Positions 50,196 to 59,118 of a stretch of DNA of 64,000 bases are shown piece after piece. The stretch is from Mycolicibacterium psychrotolerans (GTDB lineage: Bacteria > Actinomycetota > Actinomycetes > Mycobacteriales > Mycobacteriaceae): the NCBI RefSeq assembly GCF_010729305.1, contig NZ_AP022574.1, positions 1,922,001 to 1,986,000 of the forward strand. The letters are read 5' to 3'. How positions within the stretch are numbered: position 1 is the first letter of the stretch; every line of letters starts with the position of its first letter. The notes under the pieces are model-generated. The model was given only the letters and a program-made list of their open reading frames with translations, made no database searches and was not told the origin of the DNA. Both the position numbers and the translations under genes were made by a program.

Positions 50196-50867
50196 TCAGC
50201 GACCGGGTTCCGGCGAGATCATCGCCGTCCGAACCGACATCCCGAAGTCGTGGTGGCGCAGCGTCGTGATGCGGCGGCCCGGCTGCACTGCCTGCTTGAC
50301 CGGCGTGGTGCGCTGACCGAGCAACGCGGCGGTGGCGTCGATGTCGGCGACGACGTAGGTGATGCCCCACAGCGTCGCGGGACCTGTGCCCGCGGTTCCC
50401 GGCGTTCCGACGACCTCGATCACCACCTCGGCGAAGCGGAAGAAGATCTGGCGGATCGGTCGTCCGCCGAGTTCGGTGTCACGTTCCCGGCGCGGCTCCA
50501 CGCCGAGCGATACCAGTGCCCCGACCGTGCGGTGAAGGTCGGGGGACAGCACGACGACGTGATCGATCGCGATGACACCGTTCGGATGCGCTGCGGGCGC
50601 GGGCGCGTCCGCCTGCGAGATCGCCGTCGGTATCCCGTCGACGTCGTGCAGCCGGCTTTCGGAGGGCAGGCCGCGTAGGGCCCACCCGATGATGCCGGTG
50701 CCGCGAGTGCGGCCGACCAGCCGGACGCGCACGCCGCCGACCCGGCAGACGTCGACGTCTGGGCCGCCATCGGGATCGACGCTGAAACCGGCCCGCGCCC
50801 ACGCCTCCGCGGGATCTGCGATGTGCAACGACTCGACGCCCACGCTCACGGCAATGCTCCGATCCAC
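50196..50867 (-). CDS. VOC (glyoxalase/bleomycin resistance) family protein
   Basis: Protein of 223 aa with two vicinal-oxygen-chelate modules: the first is degenerate (VESLHIADPAEAWARAGFSV), the second is clear (VIAIDHVVVLSPDLHRTVGALVSLGVEPRRERD and IFFRFAEVVIEVVG). Metal-binding His and Glu are present in the second half. Function unknown. It precedes the serine hydrolase gene on the same strand by 41 nt and is divergent from the 50900 gene. Confidence 0.82.
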   Translation of the reverse strand: MDRSIAVSVGVESLHIADPAEAWARAGFSVDPDGGPDVDVCRVGGVRVRLVGRTRGTGIIGWALRGLPSESRLHDVDGIPTAISQADAPAPAAHPNGVIAIDHVVVLSPDLHRTVGALVSLGVEPRRERDTELGGRPIRQIFFRFAEVVIEVVGTPGTAGTGPATLWGITYVVADIDATAALLGQRTTPVKQAVQPGRRITTLRHHDFGMSVRTAMISPEPGR

Positions 50868-50899
50868 GGCTGTCGGTGCCCGCGCCTAGTTTCGGGGGT

Positions 50900-51547
50900 A
50901 TGGGAGACACCGGTTCGGTGGCCGACGTCGTGGCCACGCCTGAACTGCTCGAGCGGATGCTGCACCAGAAACCGCCCTGCTGGCCGTGGGCCGCTTTCGC
51001 GTCGGTGCTCTTCCAGCAGTGGGCGGTGCTCGAGGGACGCAAGGTGAACCAGGTTCTCGGCGCCCCGATCGGCCCGCCGACGGGCCGGTTGAAGACCCGC
51101 GTCGAGGCCGCGGCCTTCGTCGCACACCACGTGCGCGCCGTCGACGAGATCGTCAGGGAGGCGGATGCGTTCCTGCGTTCCGCGACGTTCCTGGCGGTGT
51201 TCGGGGCGCCGGAGGACGAGACGACCGCCGACGCTGCGGGCATCGTGCGGGCAGGTCGCCGCCTGGGCGGCTACTACCAGGGTTTGCTCGAGCTCGCCGA
51301 GAACTGCCGGCGGCAGGCGCTGCGCGACGACGACGCGCCCCTGCTCGCCGACTGCATCCGGTTCGTCAACCAACCCCTGCAGGACTTCTGCGGGTTGGTC
51401 AACGACGTCCTGGAACGGTTGGAACACCTGCAGAAGCGGGTGCTGTCGGGCCGTCGTCCCCGGCCACACACCCCGGTGCCCTTGCCGGTCACCACCGACG
51501 ACGAGCTGATCTGGTCGATCCTGGACCGCCTGCAGACGCTCGACTGA
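50900..51547 (+). CDS. Conserved hypothetical protein, helical
   Basis: Soluble, mostly alpha-helical protein of 215 aa; segments such as PELLERMLHQKPPCWPWAAF, RVEAAAFVAHHVRAVDEIVREADAFL and ADCIRFVNQPLQDFCGLVNDVLERLEHLQKRV are regular amphipathic helices. I recognise no motif or catalytic residue pattern. TAGTTT (50887-50892) is 7 nt from the ATG, giving a leaderless start. Convergent with rnhA. Confidence 0.75.
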   Translation: MGDTGSVADVVATPELLERMLHQKPPCWPWAAFASVLFQQWAVLEGRKVNQVLGAPIGPPTGRLKTRVEAAAFVAHHVRAVDEIVREADAFLRSATFLAVFGAPEDETTADAAGIVRAGRRLGGYYQGLLELAENCRRQALRDDDAPLLADCIRFVNQPLQDFCGLVNDVLERLEHLQKRVLSGRRPRPHTPVPLPVTTDDELIWSILDRLQTLD

Positions 51548-51557
51548 CGCGGCGATG

Positions 51558-52013
51558 TCAGGCAAGGGCGCCCAGCGCGGCCTGCATGCCGCGGGTCGCC
51601 AGCACGTCCGCCAGTTCGTTGTCCCCGACGCCCGAGTGTCCCTTCACCCAGAACCACTCGACCCGGTGCCGCGCACAGGCGAGCTGCAGCCGCTGCCACA
51701 AATCGACGTTCTTCACCGGCTGCTTGGCCGCGGTCATCCAGCCGTTGCGTTCCCAGCCGACCACCCACTTGGTGATGCCGTTACGGACGTAGGTGCTGTC
51801 GGTGAAGAGATGCACCGACATCGGCCGGGTGAGCGCCTCGAGCGCCATGATCGGCGCCGTCAGCTCCATCCGGTTGTTGCTCGTCTGGCCCGGTTCGCCA
51901 CCGCACATCTCGCGGACGTGCTCGCGATGACGCAGCACCGCGCCCCAGCCGCCCGGGCCGGGGTTGGGGCGGCACCCACCGTCGGTGTGGATCACCACGG
52001 GCTCGGAGGTCAT
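51558..52013 (-). CDS. rnhA: Ribonuclease HI
   Basis: RNase HI of 151 aa, cutting the RNA strand of RNA-DNA hybrids. The DEDD active site is complete: Asp in [16 protein letters not shown], Glu in [10 protein letters not shown], Asp in LFTDSTYV and Asp in [16 protein letters not shown] lies 6 nt before the ATG, again a leaderless arrangement. It lies downstream of the TetR gene on the same strand after 80 nt. Confidence 0.95.
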   Translation of the reverse strand: MTSEPVVIHTDGGCRPNPGPGGWGAVLRHREHVREMCGGEPGQTSNNRMELTAPIMALEALTRPMSVHLFTDSTYVRNGITKWVVGWERNGWMTAAKQPVKNVDLWQRLQLACARHRVEWFWVKGHSGVGDNELADVLATRGMQAALGALA

Positions 52014-52093
52014 GCGCCGAGAATAGGCATCGGCTCGAACGGCCGGCTCGGCGACTCGCCGAGACGTACGGTCCCGGGCTGCCGATGTCGTGT

Positions 52094-52714
52094 TCAGCGC
52101 CCCGAAGAGGTCGGCGCCTCGGCACGCGCACGCACCGCCGGGGCCACCCAGTCGCGCAGGTAGGCGCGCAACCCGTCGCCCCGACGCGCCGGTCCGCCGG
52201 GATCGACGATGAACGACTGCAGGGTCCGGAGCATGAACTCCACGAGCCCGTCCAGCTTGTCGCCATCGAAACCTTCTGCGGCCCAATCGATGTCGTACCT
52301 CTGCAGGATGGAGCGGCCGAAGCCGATCGCCACGTCGGACGTCACCCCCGCGGTGAAGGCCGACGCCTTGCCGGGTTCCACGACCAGGCGCAGATACCTG
52401 TCGTGTGAGAGCTGTTCGAGCGTGTACGCGATTCCCTCGACCACGGCCTGGGTCGGATCGCTGATGGCGCCGAGCTGCCGGGCGAGTCGATCGAGGAACG
52501 CGTCGATCGACGACAGGGCCGTCGCGGCCAGCAGTGCCTCCTGGGTGGGGAAGTAGCGGTACACCGTCTGCCGGGTGATGCCCAGGGACTGCGCGACGGT
52601 CGAGATGGTGACGGGCTGGCCGTCGTCGATCGCCCGGCGAGCCGCATCCAGGATGCGGCCGGCGGCCTCCTCGTCGTCGCGCGGGATGTCACCCGACCAC
52701 CCGTGCCTGCGCAT
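52094..52714 (-). CDS. TetR family transcriptional regulator
   Basis: Repressor of 206 aa: helix-turn-helix [31 protein letters not shown] after an acidic, helix-1-type lead, and a C-terminal ligand domain. The start at MRRHG is preferred; the frame is open 39 nt upstream, where it would run into the promoter. It is divergent from a Rieske oxygenase, and a 10-12-10 inverted repeat in the gap is its likely operator. Confidence 0.92.
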   Translation of the reverse strand: MRRHGWSGDIPRDDEEAAGRILDAARRAIDDGQPVTISTVAQSLGITRQTVYRYFPTQEALLAATALSSIDAFLDRLARQLGAISDPTQAVVEGIAYTLEQLSHDRYLRLVVEPGKASAFTAGVTSDVAIGFGRSILQRYDIDWAAEGFDGDKLDGLVEFMLRTLQSFIVDPGGPARRGDGLRAYLRDWVAPAVRARAEAPTSSGR

Positions 52715-52746
52715 GCTCTCGATCGTCGCACGGCGCCGTCCGGATC

Positions 52747-52779
52747 TTGACAATACATTCAGTTTGAGTTGTATGGTCA
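52747..52779. promoter_or_regulatory. TetR operator overlapping the oxygenase promoter
   Basis: TGACAATACA (52748-52757) and TGTATGGTCA (52770-52779) are an inverted repeat with 9 of 10 matches. TTGACA (52747-52752) and TATGGT (52772-52777) inside it are good -35 and -10 boxes, 19 nt apart, ending 8 nt before the oxygenase ATG. Binding would block RNA polymerase. Confidence 0.75.
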
Positions 52780-52785
52780 GAAGTC

Positions 52786-53958
52786 ATGACCTTCCTCCCC
52801 GGCCTTCCCGCGCCCTGCGACGACGACTCTCTGACCGAGCGGGCGCTCAGGCATGCACTCGACGGCACCACCGACATGGCCGACCGTGAACTTCGCGTGC
52901 CACTGCACTACTACCGGGATCCGAAGATCACCGACGTGGAGGAATCGCAGATCCTGCGACGCGTCCCGCTGGCCATCGTGCCGTCGGCGCAACTGCCGCA
53001 ACCGAACGACTTCGTCGTCCGGTCGGTGCTCGGGACCTCACTGTTGGTCACCCGCGACGGCGCGGGCACCAGTCGCGTTCTGTTGAACTATTGCCGCCAC
53101 CGAGGTGCCATGCCCGCCTGCGGTGCGGGCAATGCGTCGCGCTTCGTCTGCCCGTACCACGCATGGACGTACAGGAACACCGGTGAGCTGTTCATGGTGC
53201 CGGGCAGGGCGGGCTTCGACTCGATGAACCGGAAGGACTACGGACTGGTCGAACTACCGTCGCTGGAGAAGCACGGGTTCATCTGGGCGGTGCTGACCGC
53301 TGACGCGGCGATCGACGTCGACGCGCACCTCGGCCCCGTCGGCGCCGAACTCGCACGGTGGGACTACCCGTCCTACGGCTTCCACGCCGAGCGGGAATTC
53401 CAGTCCGACGTCTCGTGGAAGGGGGCGCTGGAGGCTTTCGCCGAGGGCTACCACTTTCCGTTCGTGCACGGGCAGAGCCTGATCGGTCAGAACACCCTTG
53501 CCGACACCGCGATCTACGACGAGTACGGCAGGCACCACCGCATCGGCTTCCCGTTCACGTGGATCATGAACCTCGAGGGCGATACCGCCGCCCCGCGGGA
53601 TCCATCGGCGAACATGGGGGTGATCTATTGGATCTATCCCAACCTGATCCTCGCCAACAGCCCTGTGGGCGTGGAGATCATCGACATCCTGCCCGTCGGC
53701 GAACCGACCCGCTGCACCGTCAGGCACAGTTGGATGGCCCGCGTCCCCGCCCATAACGACGAGATGCGTGCTGCGTACGACGCCGTCTACGACGGGGTGC
53801 ACGCCGCGGTCCGCGACGAGGACTTCGCGATGCTGCCGCAGTGCGGACAGGGCGTGCGCCACGGCCAGCACGACCATATGATCATCGGCCGCAACGAAAT
53901 CGCCGTTCAGCACATGATCAAGGTCTTCGCCGACGAATTGGGCGTCGCGCTGTCCTGA
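52786..53958 (+). CDS. Rieske non-heme iron oxygenase, alpha subunit
   Basis: Second Rieske oxygenase, 390 aa. Cluster ligands: C-R-H in NYCRHRGAMP and C-P-Y-H in RFVCPYHAWTY. Mononuclear iron: AEGYHFPFVHG (H-x4-H). The sequence differs from the enzyme at the left end of the window. No ferredoxin, reductase or beta subunit is near. Expression is probably controlled by the divergent TetR protein. The substrate, aromatic or alicyclic, is unknown. Confidence 0.92.
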   Translation: MTFLPGLPAPCDDDSLTERALRHALDGTTDMADRELRVPLHYYRDPKITDVEESQILRRVPLAIVPSAQLPQPNDFVVRSVLGTSLLVTRDGAGTSRVLLNYCRHRGAMPACGAGNASRFVCPYHAWTYRNTGELFMVPGRAGFDSMNRKDYGLVELPSLEKHGFIWAVLTADAAIDVDAHLGPVGAELARWDYPSYGFHAEREFQSDVSWKGALEAFAEGYHFPFVHGQSLIGQNTLADTAIYDEYGRHHRIGFPFTWIMNLEGDTAAPRDPSANMGVIYWIYPNLILANSPVGVEIIDILPVGEPTRCTVRHSWMARVPAHNDEMRAAYDAVYDGVHAAVRDEDFAMLPQCGQGVRHGQHDHMIIGRNEIAVQHMIKVFADELGVALS

Positions 53959-53963
53959 GCGCG

Positions 53964-54266
53964 TCAGTCCTTGTCGTCGTCCTTCTCGTCCCTCTCGTCC
54001 TTGTCCCGGTCCTTGCCCTTGTCATCCTTCTGGTCGTCGTCGGACCGATCGGAATCCTCGTCGGAATCCTTGTCGGTGTCCTTGTCGGTGTCCTTGTCCG
54101 ACGACGCGCCGCCGAGCTCGAGCACCGCCCAGTGGCTCGGCGAGAGCAGCACCGACCACTTGCCTTTCTCGCGGCCCAACTTGAGGACACCGTCGTCGAG
54201 CTCCCAGACGGTGTCATCGTCGTGCGTGGATTCCTGCCCGTCGCTGTACGTGAGTTTGAATGCCAT
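53964..54266 (-). CDS. Small protein with acidic Asp/Lys repeat tail
   Basis: Protein of 100 aa. Residues 1-55 form a compact beta-rich unit (KLTYSDGQESTHDDDTVWELDDGVLKLGREKGKWSVLLSPSHWAVLEL, in order). Residues 56-100 are almost entirely Asp, Lys, Glu and Ser in DKDTDKDSDED-type repeats and must be disordered. I do not recognise a family. The tail could bind divalent cations or act as a hydration or solubility tag. It lies between the oxygenase and MFS stop and start regions, with its own start 30 nt from the MFS stop. Confidence 0.7.
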   Translation of the reverse strand: MAFKLTYSDGQESTHDDDTVWELDDGVLKLGREKGKWSVLLSPSHWAVLELGGASSDKDTDKDTDKDSDEDSDRSDDDQKDDKGKDRDKDERDEKDDDKD

Positions 54267-54295
54267 GGGCGCTGAATGCCCGAACGGCGTTCGTG

Positions 54296-55513
54296 TTAAC
54301 CGCGCGACCTTCGCTGCAGCAGCGCCGACACCGTCAGCACCGCGATGCCGGCGACAGCGAGAACGGCCCCGGCCGCGGCAGGCGCCGTGTAGCCCAGGCC
54401 CGCGGCGATCACCAGACCGCCCACCCACGCGCCGGTCGCATTGCCGATGTTCAGCGCCGAATGGTTCAGGGCCGCGGCGAGTGTCTGCGCTCCGTGCGCG
54501 ACATCCATCAGCCGCGTCTGCAACGCCGGCCCCACCGCCGAGCCCGACGCCCCGACGACGAAGAGGACGAGCGAGGCGGTCCACGGATTGTGCGCCGCCG
54601 CGACGAACAGCGTCAGCGCCACGGCGAGCGCGCCGAGGGACAGGTACAGCGCCCGCAGCACCGAACGGTCGGCCAGGCGGCCGCCGGCGAGGTTTCCGAA
54701 GAACATTCCGAGGCCGAACACCATGAGCGCCAACGGGATCAAGGGCCGGGGCAGGCACGCGACGTCGGTCATCGTCGTCGCGATGTAGGTGTAGACGGCG
54801 AACATGCCGCCGAAGCCGATCATGCCGACGAGCAGCGCCAGCCACACCTGAGTGCGGCGCAGAGCGCCCAACTCGGTCAGCGGACTCGTGGACTGCATCG
54901 TCGTCAACTGGACGGGAAGCCAGCACCACAGCGCGGTCAGCGTGACCGCACCGATGCCGACAACGAGGCCGAAAGCCGCCCGCCAGCCCAGAGATTGGCC
55001 CAGCCACGAGGCCATCGGCACGCCGAGCACCGTCGCAATGGTCAACCCGGACATCACGTGCGCGACCGCCTTGGCCCGGTTCTGCGGCCCCATCAGATGG
55101 GCGGCCGCGAGTGCGGCCACGCCGAAGAACGCGCCGTGCGGCAGCCCCGCGGCGAAGCGGGCCATGATCAGCGTCTCGTAGGAGGGTGCCAGCATGCTGG
55201 CGAGGTTGCCGAGGGTGAACACCGCGATGAGCCCGAGCAGGAGCTTGCGCCGCGCCATCCGTGCCGTCAGCGCGGCGATGGCCGGGGCGCCCACCACAAC
55301 GCCCAGCGCGTAGGCCGAGATGATGTGGCCGGCGCTCGGCTCGGAGATGCCGAAGCTCGTCGCGATGTCGGGCAACAGGCCCATGGAGACGAATTCGGTG
55401 GTGCCGATGCCGAAGCCGCCGAGGGCGAGCGCCACCACGGCGAGCCACCGCACCACCGGATCGGGTGCGACAACGGCCACCGGGCCGACGGGACGTTCCT
55501 GCACGACGGTCAC
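54296..55513 (-). CDS. MFS transporter (DHA1 family)
   Basis: Twelve-TM proton-driven efflux or sugar transporter of 405 aa. IGTTEFVSMGLLPDIATSFG, then GVVVGAPAIAALTARMARRKLLLG (motif A) and FAAGLPHGAFFGVAALAAAHL (motif C-like region) fit the AraJ/YdhP-like DHA1 group. GTG start overlapping the stop of the aldolase-like gene by 4 nt, so both are in one operon divergent from the ROK regulator. Cargo unknown; a sugar or sugar acid fits the neighbours. Confidence 0.9.
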   Translation of the reverse strand: MTVVQERPVGPVAVVAPDPVVRWLAVVALALGGFGIGTTEFVSMGLLPDIATSFGISEPSAGHIISAYALGVVVGAPAIAALTARMARRKLLLGLIAVFTLGNLASMLAPSYETLIMARFAAGLPHGAFFGVAALAAAHLMGPQNRAKAVAHVMSGLTIATVLGVPMASWLGQSLGWRAAFGLVVGIGAVTLTALWCWLPVQLTTMQSTSPLTELGALRRTQVWLALLVGMIGFGGMFAVYTYIATTMTDVACLPRPLIPLALMVFGLGMFFGNLAGGRLADRSVLRALYLSLGALAVALTLFVAAAHNPWTASLVLFVVGASGSAVGPALQTRLMDVAHGAQTLAAALNHSALNIGNATGAWVGGLVIAAGLGYTAPAAAGAVLAVAGIAVLTVSALLQRRSRG

Positions 55514-56172
55514 AGTGCGCGCTCCAATCGAACGGTCGGCGTACTCAACGTGAGGGACACCGCGGCGAGGCGTCTGATCCGGTCCCAGTCGCGACGCCGC
55601 ACTGCATCGCGGGGCACCAGCCAGTCGGCGATCACGCACCCGACGTTGGGCGCGGCGAGGTATCCGGACAGGTCGGCGGGGGTGAGACCGCCGGCGGCCG
55701 CGAAGCGGGCACCGGGAGCGAAGGCGGCCAGCGCCTGGAGGTGGCGCAGTCCGCCGAGGGCAGCCGCCGGATGCAGCACCATGTCGGTGTAGCCCTCGCC
55801 GTGCACCTCGATGGCGTCGAGCACGGTGGCGACACTCGGCAGGTGGGGCAGCTCGGTGGCGCGCATCGCGGCCCTCAACGCGGGGTCCGCGGTGGTCGCG
55901 GCCAAAAATTCCGCGCCCGCGGCGCGGGCGAGCGCAGGCTGCTCGGCGTCGGTCAGGGCGCCTGCCCCGACGACGATGTGCGGCGCCTCCGACCGGATGC
56001 GCTCTATCGCCTCCCATGCGGCCGGTGCGTCGAGGGCGATCTGCACCAGCGGCAGCCCTGCCTCGGCGATGGCGCCGGCGGCGCGTACGGCAGCGCGCGG
56101 ACCCCCACCGCTGCGCATGCTGATCACGGGCATCACCGGAGCGACGTCCAACAACGATCTCGGCTCTCTCAC
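55510..56172 (-). CDS. KDPG/KHG aldolase-fold protein lacking the Schiff-base lysine
   Basis: TIM-barrel of the Eda family, 220 aa: VMPVISM, VVGAGALTDAEQ, LPSVATVLDAIE, GYTDMVLHPAAALGGLRHLQAL, FAAAGGLTP and IADWLVP align with Eda. At the position of the catalytic Lys (FKFFPAEA in E. coli) it has VLHPAA, and the catalytic Glu (LEVTLRT) is Gln (VQIALDA), so it should not be an active aldolase. TATCGT lies 7 nt before the chosen GTG. Upstream neighbour of the MFS gene, divergent from ROK. Confidence 0.82.
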   Translation of the reverse strand: MREPRSLLDVAPVMPVISMRSGGGPRAAVRAAGAIAEAGLPLVQIALDAPAAWEAIERIRSEAPHIVVGAGALTDAEQPALARAAGAEFLAATTADPALRAAMRATELPHLPSVATVLDAIEVHGEGYTDMVLHPAAALGGLRHLQALAAFAPGARFAAAGGLTPADLSGYLAAPNVGCVIADWLVPRDAVRRRDWDRIRRLAAVSLTLSTPTVRLERAL

Positions 56173-56258
56173 CCTGATCACGATAGGTGCGTATTCGGTA
56201 CTTCTCAACGTGACTTTTGTACTTTCAGTTCAGAAGTCTGCCGGGTTACGCTGATCGG

Positions 56259-57440
56259 ATGACCCGGTTGCGTACCGCCCCGGTCATCGCTGTGGATGAC
56301 CTGTATGCCCTCATCAGGGACAAGCGCGCGATCAGCCGCGCCGAGATCGGGGCGCTCACAGGAATGTCACGGACCGCGGTGGCGGCGCGGGTGAGGGAAC
56401 TCACGGCGCGCGGGCTGGTGGTCGAGCAGGAGCAGGCGGCGTCGTCGGGCGGGCGGCCCGCCACGCTCGTGTCGTTCAATGCCGAGGCCGGTATCGTGCT
56501 GACCGCTGCGATCGGCGGTAGTCGCGCGCGGCTCGCGGTGTGCGACCTCGCCGGTGAGATCCGCGCCGCCGCCGACATCGACGAGGAGCCCGGCTTCGGT
56601 CCCGGCGACCTCATGCCGACGGTGGCCGCCAGGCTCGCGGCGCTGCTCGACGAGTCCGGTCACCGCGGCAAGCGGATTTTCGGCATCGGGATCAGCCTGC
56701 CCGGCACCGTGGATCCGCAGCGTGGCTGCAGTCTCGATTCGCCGGTGTTGACCGGATGGGACGGTGTGCCTCTCGCGCCCTACTTCGCTGCGCTCGGCGG
56801 GGCGCCGGTGGTACTGGAGAACGACGCGAATGCGTTCGCCCTCGCGGAGTGGCGTGCCGGCGCCGGCCGCGCGCTGGACGACGTCCTGGTGATCAAGGCG
56901 TCTACGGGTCTTGGGGCCGGCATCGTGGCCGGCGGTGCGTTGCAGCGTGGGGCGCTCGGGGCGGCAGGGGAGTTCGGGCACGACAAGACGGCGGCCGCCG
57001 GCGCGCTGCCGTGCCGGTGCGGTGACGTCGGCTGCCTGGAGGCGGTCGCCGGTGGCTGGGCGCTGGTGCGTGCACTGAACGACGAGGGTAGGTCGGTACG
57101 CAGTCTGCGTGAGGTCGTCGAGCTGGCGCACGGCGGAGATCCGCTGGCGCGCAGGCTTATTCGTGAAAGTGGGCGGCATGTCGGCGAGGTGCTGGCAGGC
57201 GCGGTCAATCTGCTCAACCCCGCAGCGCTGGTGGTGGCAGGTGACGTCGCAGGCGCCTACGACATCTTCGTCGCCGGGTTGCGGGAGACGTTGTACGGCA
57301 ACGCCACCGCGCTGGCCACCCGAAGTCTGCAGATCGTGCCTTCGCACCTGGGCGACCGTGCCGGTGTCATCGGGACGGCCATGATGGTGCTCGACGACGT
57401 CCTGGCTCGAGGTGTGGCCGGGGCGCCGGCCACGGGGTGA
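56259..57440 (+). CDS. ROK family transcriptional regulator/sugar kinase
   Basis: ROK-family protein of 393 aa with N-terminal winged helix (ISRAEIGALTGMSRTAVAARVRELTARGLV), so a regulator of the NagC/XylR type. The sugar-kinase core has LENDANAFALAEWRAGAG, ASTGLGAGIVAGG, and the zinc motif CRCGDVGCLEAVAGG after EFGHDK. TACGCT lies 6 nt before the ATG (leaderless). It probably binds the 86-bp gap and controls the divergent aldolase-like/MFS operon in response to a sugar. Confidence 0.92.
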   Translation: MTRLRTAPVIAVDDLYALIRDKRAISRAEIGALTGMSRTAVAARVRELTARGLVVEQEQAASSGGRPATLVSFNAEAGIVLTAAIGGSRARLAVCDLAGEIRAAADIDEEPGFGPGDLMPTVAARLAALLDESGHRGKRIFGIGISLPGTVDPQRGCSLDSPVLTGWDGVPLAPYFAALGGAPVVLENDANAFALAEWRAGAGRALDDVLVIKASTGLGAGIVAGGALQRGALGAAGEFGHDKTAAAGALPCRCGDVGCLEAVAGGWALVRALNDEGRSVRSLREVVELAHGGDPLARRLIRESGRHVGEVLAGAVNLLNPAALVVAGDVAGAYDIFVAGLRETLYGNATALATRSLQIVPSHLGDRAGVIGTAMMVLDDVLARGVAGAPATG

Positions 57441-57446
57441 CGATGG

Positions 57447-58157
57447 TCAGTGCGGAGCGTGCCCGAGGAACGTGTGCACGATGTTGCGCTGCCATCCCGG
57501 CACCGTCAGGCTGTGCACATCGACGAAGCCGTTGCGTTGCAGTCGATTCCGGAACTCCTCAGCACCGTCGAACCTGTTGACGCTGGTGCGCAGGTACCGG
57601 TAGAGGCCGGCGTCCCCGGAGCGCAGCCGCCCGGCCGGAATGATGATCGCCGCGCACACGGCGTTCCAGATCACCCCGGCGAGCCGCGAATCCCGTACGG
57701 AGTACTCGTGGGCCGCGAAGACGCCGCCCGGCCGCAACAGTGCCCGCAGCGCCTGCAGCACCGGGTCGGGGTCGGGCAGATTGCGCACCAGGTATGCGGC
57801 GAGGATGCCGTCGAAGGGCCCGCTCACCCCGGCCTCGGCGAGTCCCTCGGCGCGGCTGTGGACGAAGCGCACCGACTCCGGCCACTGCTTCGCCCGGGCC
57901 TGCGCCAGCATCCCCGCCGATCCGTCGACGCCGATGATCTCGGCCTGCGGCGCGACCTGCAGCAGGGCCGCGGTCGAGAGACCGGTGCCACAGCCGATGT
58001 CGAGCAGTCGCAGGCCCCGGCCCTGGTCGGGGATCTGCATGCGCTCCGCCGACAGCCGGAGATGCTCGTTGTATCCCGGGTTTGCGCCGACCAGGCCGTC
58101 GTAGGCGCCGGCGCCCGCGTCGAACGCATCCGGAACGTCATACACGCCGCGTGTCAT
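57447..58157 (-). CDS. Class I SAM-dependent methyltransferase
   Basis: Methyltransferase of 236 aa with Rossmann motifs LRLLDIGCGTGLSTAALL (SAM loop), IIGVDGSAGMLAQARAK, FDGILAAYLVRNLPDP and LRPGGVFAAHEYS, resembling UbiE/COQ5-type small-molecule methyltransferases. TAATGT 7 nt upstream of the ATG indicates a leaderless promoter of its own, 58 nt after the LLM gene. Substrate unknown; quinones or lipids are typical. Confidence 0.9.
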   Translation of the reverse strand: MTRGVYDVPDAFDAGAGAYDGLVGANPGYNEHLRLSAERMQIPDQGRGLRLLDIGCGTGLSTAALLQVAPQAEIIGVDGSAGMLAQARAKQWPESVRFVHSRAEGLAEAGVSGPFDGILAAYLVRNLPDPDPVLQALRALLRPGGVFAAHEYSVRDSRLAGVIWNAVCAAIIIPAGRLRSGDAGLYRYLRTSVNRFDGAEEFRNRLQRNGFVDVHSLTVPGWQRNIVHTFLGHAPH

Positions 58158-58215
58158 CGGCCGAACATTACCCAGTTTGCGGCGTGAACATGCAGGACAG
58201 ACGCTGACGGCAACG

Positions 58216-59088
58216 TCATACCTTCGCGATCACGTTCTCGGCGAACATCTCCAGGTTGCGGACCTTGGTGTCCAGCGGTTCGGTGTCCGGTCCGGTGATG
58301 TACGGGATCCGGAACCCGACGATGACGTCGGTGACGCCCTTGTCCTCCAGGCGCTTGATGCCGTCGGGGGTGTAGGCATCGATCGAGATCACATGGATTT
58401 GGTAATCCGGGTCGTCGGAGGTGCCCTGTTCCTCGCGGAACCGGGACAGCTTGGCCAGCAGCGCGTCGAGCTCTTCGGGATCGCCGCCCCCGTGCATCCA
58501 GCCGTCGTTGCGCGCGGCGCGGCGCAGCGCGGCGTCGGCGTGCCCGCCGATGAGGATCGGGATCGGCCGGCTCGGCGCGGGCGTCATCTTGGTCTTGGGG
58601 ATGTCGTAGAACTCGCCGTGGTATTCGAAGTACTCCCCGGTGGTGAGGCCCTTGATGATGTCGATGCACTCGTCCATCCGCTTGCCGCGCCGGGCGAACG
58701 GCACGTTCAGCAGCTCGTAGTCCTCCGGCCACGGGCTGGTGCCGACGCCGAGGCCCAACCGGTTGTCGAACAGCGCGGCCAGCGAGCCCGCCTGCTTGGC
58801 CACCAGGGCCGGCGGCCGGATCGGCAGCTTCAGCACGAAGTGGTTGAAGTGCAGCGTCGTCGTCACGGCGCACAGCGCAGCGGTCAGCACGAAGGATTCG
58901 ATGAAGGCCTTGCCGTCGAGGAACTCGCGGCTGCCGTCCGGTGTGTACGGATAGGTCGAGTCGGATTCGAACGGGTAGGCGACGCTGTCCGGGATGGTCA
59001 TCGCGTGGTAACCGGCCGCCTCCGCGGCCTTCGCCAGAGGTATGTAGTACGTCGGGTCGGTCATCGCCTCTGCAAAGGTGAACCGCAC
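58216..59088 (-). CDS. LLM-class F420-dependent oxidoreductase
   Basis: Luciferase-like, probably F420-dependent enzyme, 290 aa: FTFAEAMTDPTYYIPLAKAAEAAGYHAMTIPD, FNHFVLKLPIRPPALVAKQAGSLAALFDNRLGLGVGTSPWPEDYELL, IPILIGGHADAALRRAARNDGWM, all in order. AGGAGG precedes the GTG. A perfect KstR-type box overlaps the TAGTAT -10 about 30 bp upstream, pointing to sterol metabolism. Position and length match my recollection of Rv0940c. Confidence 0.9.
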   Translation of the reverse strand: MRFTFAEAMTDPTYYIPLAKAAEAAGYHAMTIPDSVAYPFESDSTYPYTPDGSREFLDGKAFIESFVLTAALCAVTTTLHFNHFVLKLPIRPPALVAKQAGSLAALFDNRLGLGVGTSPWPEDYELLNVPFARRGKRMDECIDIIKGLTTGEYFEYHGEFYDIPKTKMTPAPSRPIPILIGGHADAALRRAARNDGWMHGGGDPEELDALLAKLSRFREEQGTSDDPDYQIHVISIDAYTPDGIKRLEDKGVTDVIVGFRIPYITGPDTEPLDTKVRNLEMFAENVIAKV

Positions 59089-59118
59089 ATCGCCTCCTGC
59101 TCGTCGGTGACCGAATAC

